Of a stretch of DNA of 10,697 nt, positions 7,585-10,697 are shown in pieces. Location: NCBI GenBank assembly GCA_014885115.2, contig WKLE02003319.1, forward strand, positions 1 through 10,697, written 5' to 3'. The notes beneath the pieces were generated by a model, which saw nothing but the letters and a program-made list of their open reading frames with translations, was not told where the DNA came from and did not search any database. Origin of the DNA: Asterionellopsis glacialis. Lineage: Eukaryota; Bacillariophyta; Plagiogrammaphyceae; Rhaphoneidales; Asterionellopsidaceae. The position numbers were made by a program, and so were the translations under genes. The first letter of the stretch is position 1; every line of letters starts with the position of its first letter.

Positions 7585-7988
7585 GGGGATGTTGAAAGTC
7601 GACTTTCATTTCGTTTTGCCAGCCCTGATGTAGGACCTAGATCTAGCTGTCAGTGACGAGTGATGAGTTATAAGTTAGTAAATATGAGTTATGAGGCCGT
7701 GAGTTGTTTTTAAAAAAAAATAATATTACGACATGATAGTTTAGAACTCTCAAAAGCTCGCATTATATTTCCAAAAATACATTTTTCTGGCTAATGAACT
7801 GAACCAAAAGTGCTACACTATCTCCTACCGACCCTTACCTTTAGTCCTACCGTGCTCGACGATATCGTCTGTCGGTACATTATTTTAGCATTTGAATCTC
7901 AAATCCTTCGAGAAAATTACAGCAGTCCGATAAGGAAGGAATTGCCCAAGGCTGCAGGAAGGCAAAGCGGACCATAAGAATTCCAACC
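7585..7988. promoter_or_regulatory. Divergent promoter region between the P-loop and IMPACT-AlkB genes
   Basis: These 404 bases separate two ATG codons facing away from each other, so both promoters must lie here. An AT-rich stretch runs from about 7708 to 7790. A perfect 12-bp palindrome GACGATATCGTC (7858-7869) sits inside a wider inverted repeat TACCGAC/GTCGGTA (7826-7832 and 7871-7877), roughly 110-160 bases upstream of the plus-strand ATG. No TATA box or initiator can be assigned with confidence. Confidence 0.55.
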
Positions 7989-9332
7989 ATGGCAGATGAT
8001 CTCTTAGTTTTGTCTACCATTGAGGTAGCAGATAGCAAATTCCTTGGTTTTGTGAAACGTGTATCAACCAGGTTTGAAGCTGAAGCCTTCCAAGCATCTC
8101 TCAAGGAGGAACATCCTGCAGCTGCCCACGTTCCTTTCGGTTTAATCTTATCGTCGAACGAAAATGAGGACGGGAGTACAGGATACGACGAAGACGATGA
8201 ACCACCATATTCTACCGGTCCTTCTATTGTTGAAGAAATCCGAAAATTGAAACAAACTGGCATCGCTGTAGTAATTGTACGATACTTCGGAAACAGACTA
8301 CTTGGTGTGACCTGTGGAAGATTGTCACAATGCTACGGTTCAGTTACGAAGCTTGCATTAAATCGATTTATTCTTCCAGAAAATGTACCAATCCAACAGG
8401 AATATTTGCATGTTACGAATTCTTTGTATGGTCTTGCTGCCGGTGACACAGAGCTTATAATGAATGTCGTAGAAGATCCGGATGGGAACATGTTGGATTG
8501 TGTTCGAGATGAACTTGATTTTTCAGGATTTAAAGGTGCCAAAAATGAAGTCTTACCTCGACTTCAAAATCTACAGGCGAGTTTAGGTGAGGGGGTTATT
8601 CCAGTTTACAGATATCCTGGAAATTACAATGGTGACGAATGGCAAACCTTTGAGTGGAAGCCACTTTCTCAAAAGATCACCAAGGCTGTTGAAGAGTCAT
8701 TATTGCCACTTGTGGATCAAAAAATGAATCATTGTGTAACCAACTATTATCGAGACGGCGAAGATTTCATTGCTCATCACAGCGACAAAGAATTGGATTT
8801 GAATCAAGAAGGTGTGATTGTAGGTGTTAGTTTAGGAGACGAAAGAATTATGGAGTTGAAGAGACGAGCTGAGCCACAAGATGTAACTAGGATAAGTCTT
8901 CCTCATGGTTCCATGCTCGTGATAGGACCAATAACGAATAAGTTTTTCACACATTCTATTCTTAAGAAGGAAGGGAGTAAAGCACCACGGATAAGTTTGA
9001 CTCTGCGAGACGTCAAAACATTTATGGACCTACGATCGGGTAGACTTTTTGGTCAAGGTGTCAAAACCAAATCAATTGATGAAATCCGTAGAGAAAGTCT
9101 GATTGAAAATAGCGTAGTTTTTCTTGGGTTCTGCAGTCTTTCGGCTGCTTTATCTTGCAAAAGAAGTGCTGTATCTGCATCAAGAACAGATTTTCGAACT
9201 GGAATGCTAATGACCGCAACAGCCGCTGCTTTATCATTTCGATTATTCCGAAAGTCTGCCAGGAAAAAAGAGGAGGAGAGAGCTGCACGCGATTTCTTTT
9301 CGAAAAAATCAACAAGCGGTACAAAATACTAA
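7989..9332 (+). CDS. IMPACT/YigZ (UPF0029)-AlkB-type 2-oxoglutarate/Fe(II) dioxygenase fusion
   Basis: The 447-residue protein has two recognisable modules and starts at ATG in an ACCATGG context. Residues ~15-125 are an IMPACT/YigZ N-terminal fold: HVPFG, DEPPYSTG (70-77) for the usual DGEPxGTAG, then VVIVRYFGNRLLG (94-106). IMPACT proteins act in translational control through GCN1/GCN2, while bacterial YigZ is of uncertain role. Residues ~205-345 are an AlkB domain: NYYRDGEDFIAHHSD (252-266) gives the iron ligands H264 and D266, H322 in THSI is the distal ligand, and PRISLTLR (333-340) supplies the paired Arg of the RxxxTxR signature (R334, R340). This pattern is closest to ALKBH2/3-type enzymes, which remove alkyl groups from DNA or RNA bases. 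Two short hydrophobic stretches (~376-389 and ~405-418) with a small loop, then a Lys/Arg-rich tail, suggest a membrane hairpin. All catalytic residues are present. The actual substrate (DNA, RNA or protein) is unknown. Confidence 0.88.
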   Translation: MADDLLVLSTIEVADSKFLGFVKRVSTRFEAEAFQASLKEEHPAAAHVPFGLILSSNENEDGSTGYDEDDEPPYSTGPSIVEEIRKLKQTGIAVVIVRYFGNRLLGVTCGRLSQCYGSVTKLALNRFILPENVPIQQEYLHVTNSLYGLAAGDTELIMNVVEDPDGNMLDCVRDELDFSGFKGAKNEVLPRLQNLQASLGEGVIPVYRYPGNYNGDEWQTFEWKPLSQKITKAVEESLLPLVDQKMNHCVTNYYRDGEDFIAHHSDKELDLNQEGVIVGVSLGDERIMELKRRAEPQDVTRISLPHGSMLVIGPITNKFFTHSILKKEGSKAPRISLTLRDVKTFMDLRSGRLFGQGVKTKSIDEIRRESLIENSVVFLGFCSLSAALSCKRSAVSASRTDFRTGMLMTATAAALSFRLFRKSARKKEEERAARDFFSKKSTSGTKY

Positions 9333-9523
9333 GAATGCTTCGATACCCTCATAGTAGTGTATTAAACAACGGCACAAATAAAAACTTAACATGAAAAATA
9401 CATATAATGTTGTTCTCAGTTTCAAAGGCCATATGATAATGAAATGTTGAAACAGATCATAATTTACTTGTCTGAACAACAGTTACGGTTTATTCGTTTT
9501 GCTTGTCGATTCTTCACTTTCTT
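9333..9523. terminator. Convergent 3' region with AATAAA signal
   Basis: The IMPACT-AlkB gene and the PSxxPS gene end facing each other across 191 bases. AATAAA at 9377-9382, 45 bases past the plus-strand stop, is a good candidate polyadenylation signal for the IMPACT-AlkB transcript. The two 3' ends may overlap. No separate gene is seen. Confidence 0.55.
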
Positions 9524-10697
9524 TTAGCATGTACATGAAATTTGGAATTCCCATCCACATTTGTATTTAGGACTTGGTGGTGATTGACATGCATCAGGTA
9601 TTGTAGCAGTGTCGCTGTCACCTAAATACCAGTTGTTATCTCGAGCGTACAAACTGATTGATGCAAATCCACCAGTACACTTCACACTGTCATCAATCCT
9701 AAAAATGTCATCAGGAGAGATCACTTGTTTCATGAAGCATGATTTAGAAACTGAATTCGATTGAGAGGCTAAAAAGTCGAGATAGACGAACTGTAGATTC
9801 CCGTTGGGTTTCAATGTTTGTTTGAAGTGAAATCTAATATTGCCCGATCCGTCTTGACCTTGAGTAAGTTCGTCAACTATTATGGGTGTTGAACTATACA
9901 TGTGGGAACACATGTTACTACCATCACCACTGTAGTTTGTAATATCCACTACTCGCAATGTTGATGGGTCGCATGAAGGAGATCGTAGTGAAGATGGTGC
10001 AAAGGATGGGTACAAAGACGGATGCAAAGAAGGATATACTGTAGGAGTTGCAGAAAGGTAATCTGTGGGGGGGAGAGAAGGACTTGATGAGGGGTTAGCA
10101 GAGGATTTGTACGATGGAGGAAGCGAAGGTATCCTGGACGGCGACATGGAAGGATTCTTTGAAAGTGAATCCGTGGGAGAAACAGACGGATCTGACGAAG
10201 GTATCGGTGAAGGTTCATCAGAAAATACAGATGATGGGGAAATGGATGGGGTATCTGACGAAGGTATCGATGAAGGTTTATCAGAAAATGTAGATGATGG
10301 GGAAATGGATGGGGTATCTGACGAAGGTATCGGTGAAGGTTTATCAGAAAATGCAGATGATGGGGATAGGGATGGGGTGTCTGACGAAGGTATCAGTGAA
10401 GGTTTATCAGAAAATGAAGATGATGGGGAAGTGGATAGGGTTCCTGACGGAAGCCATGTGGGAGACAATGAAGCAAACACAGTTGGGAAAGCGCTTGTTC
10501 GTGTAGGTTCCAAAGATGCAGCTTCAGAAGGTCGAACTGAAGGAACTGATGACGGTATAACTGTGGGCACAAAGGATGGCTTCGTTGTCAGAGAGGAAAT
10601 TGATGAAATTTCCAAGCCAGTTGCAAATTCACCAGTCTCTGTGTTGACCTCTGCAATATAAATAATTCCATTATTGTCGTCACTTGTAGTAAACACC
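9524..10697 (-). CDS. PSxxPS-repeat, Cys-rich probable secreted or cell-surface protein (5' end outside the window)
   Basis: The frame is open to the window edge, so about 390 C-terminal residues are visible and the true start lies beyond. There is no ATG at the edge and the first visible codon is GTG. The visible N-terminal 35 residues (including IIYIAEVNTETGEF) may be the end of a folded extracellular domain. Residues ~38-245 are a Ser/Thr/Pro linker with the period PSxxPS, common in diatom proteins exported to the wall or surface and usually thought to be heavily glycosylated. Within it, four 21-residue units (FSDKPSxIPSSDTPSxSPSS) are nearly identical. Residues ~246-390 form a terminal domain with seven Cys (263, 320, 340, 370, 380, 388, 390; another at 242 just before), suggesting disulfides. 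I do not recognise this domain. Adhesive, wall-matrix or receptor roles are all possible. Confidence 0.8.
   Translation of the reverse strand, partial: VFTTSDDNNGIIYIAEVNTETGEFATGLEISSISSLTTKPSFVPTVIPSSVPSVRPSEAASLEPTRTSAFPTVFASLSPTWLPSGTLSTSPSSSFSDKPSLIPSSDTPSLSPSSAFSDKPSPIPSSDTPSISPSSTFSDKPSSIPSSDTPSISPSSVFSDEPSPIPSSDPSVSPTDSLSKNPSMSPSRIPSLPPSYKSSANPSSSPSLPPTDYLSATPTVYPSLHPSLYPSFAPSSLRSPSCDPSTLRVVDITNYSGDGSNMCSHMYSSTPIIVDELTQGQDGSGNIRFHFKQTLKPNGNLQFVYLDFLASQSNSVSKSCFMKQVISPDDIFRIDDSVKCTGGFASISLYARDNNWYLGDSDTATIPDACQSPPSPKYKCGWEFQISCTC
10191..10442 (-). repeat. Four tandem 63-nt repeats in the PSxxPS gene
   Basis: Units start at 10191, 10254, 10317 and 10380, each exactly 63 nt and beginning TCTGACGAAGGTATC on the plus strand. 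They differ at only a few positions and encode 21-residue Ser/Pro units. The strong nucleotide identity suggests recent duplication or ongoing homogenisation. The flanking PSxxPS sequence is more diverged. Confidence 0.92.

Noticed and set aside
10191..10442. Regular repeats resembling a CRISPR array
   Set aside because: The 63-nt units are contiguous, in frame and coding, with no unique spacers, and the context is eukaryotic.
10065..10661. Plus-strand 198-residue Asp/Glu/Gly repeat frame
   Set aside because: It is the antisense image of the PSxxPS repeats: Ser/Pro codons read backwards give Gly/Glu/Asp. It begins at GTG, while the minus-strand frame is longer and has a Cys-rich domain typical of a real protein.

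Overview
This window looks like nuclear DNA from a diatom, more likely pennate than centric, though the species cannot be read from it. Three things point that way. One protein carries the Ser/Pro 'PSxxPS' repeats common in diatom surface and secreted proteins. Two proteins have N-termini ending in an 'A|F' step (ANA|FG, FA|FR), which resembles the ASAFAP-type targeting signal of secondary red plastids. The genes are compact, with few introns and short AT-rich spacers. Nothing supports bacterial operons, phage or plasmid functions.

Layout. Bases 1-1358 hold no supportable gene but contain a dense set of short hairpins and palindromes. Next come three genes on the minus strand. The first (1359-2519) is a phytanoyl-CoA-dioxygenase-like (PhyH) 2-oxoglutarate/Fe(II) oxygenase. 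The second (3263-4354) is a plastid-targeted SET-domain protein methyltransferase of the RuBisCO LSMT/SETD3/SETD4 type. The third (5482-7584, possibly continuing to 5257 through a 51-nt intron) is a P-loop kinase-like protein with an RGG-rich, Asn/Gln-rich C-terminal half. A second palindrome cluster (4503-4776) lies in the spacer between the second and third genes. A divergent 404-bp promoter region separates the P-loop gene from the only clear plus-strand gene (7989-9332), which encodes an IMPACT/YigZ (UPF0029) domain fused to an AlkB-type dioxygenase. The window ends inside a minus-strand gene for a PSxxPS-repeat, Cys-rich protein (9524 to the edge).

The genes do not form an obvious pathway. 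Loose themes are two 2-oxoglutarate/Fe(II) oxygenases, protein or nucleic-acid modification, and two plastid-type targeting signals. The points most worth checking are the IMPACT-AlkB fusion with its hydrophobic tail, the in-frame stop of the P-loop gene that a 51-nt GT...AG intron would remove to add a nuclear-localisation-like tail, and an intergenic palindrome family built on TACCTGGTA.

The starts chosen for the PhyH and SET genes are the first true ATG codons. Longer open frames exist upstream of both but would begin only with GTG or TTG.
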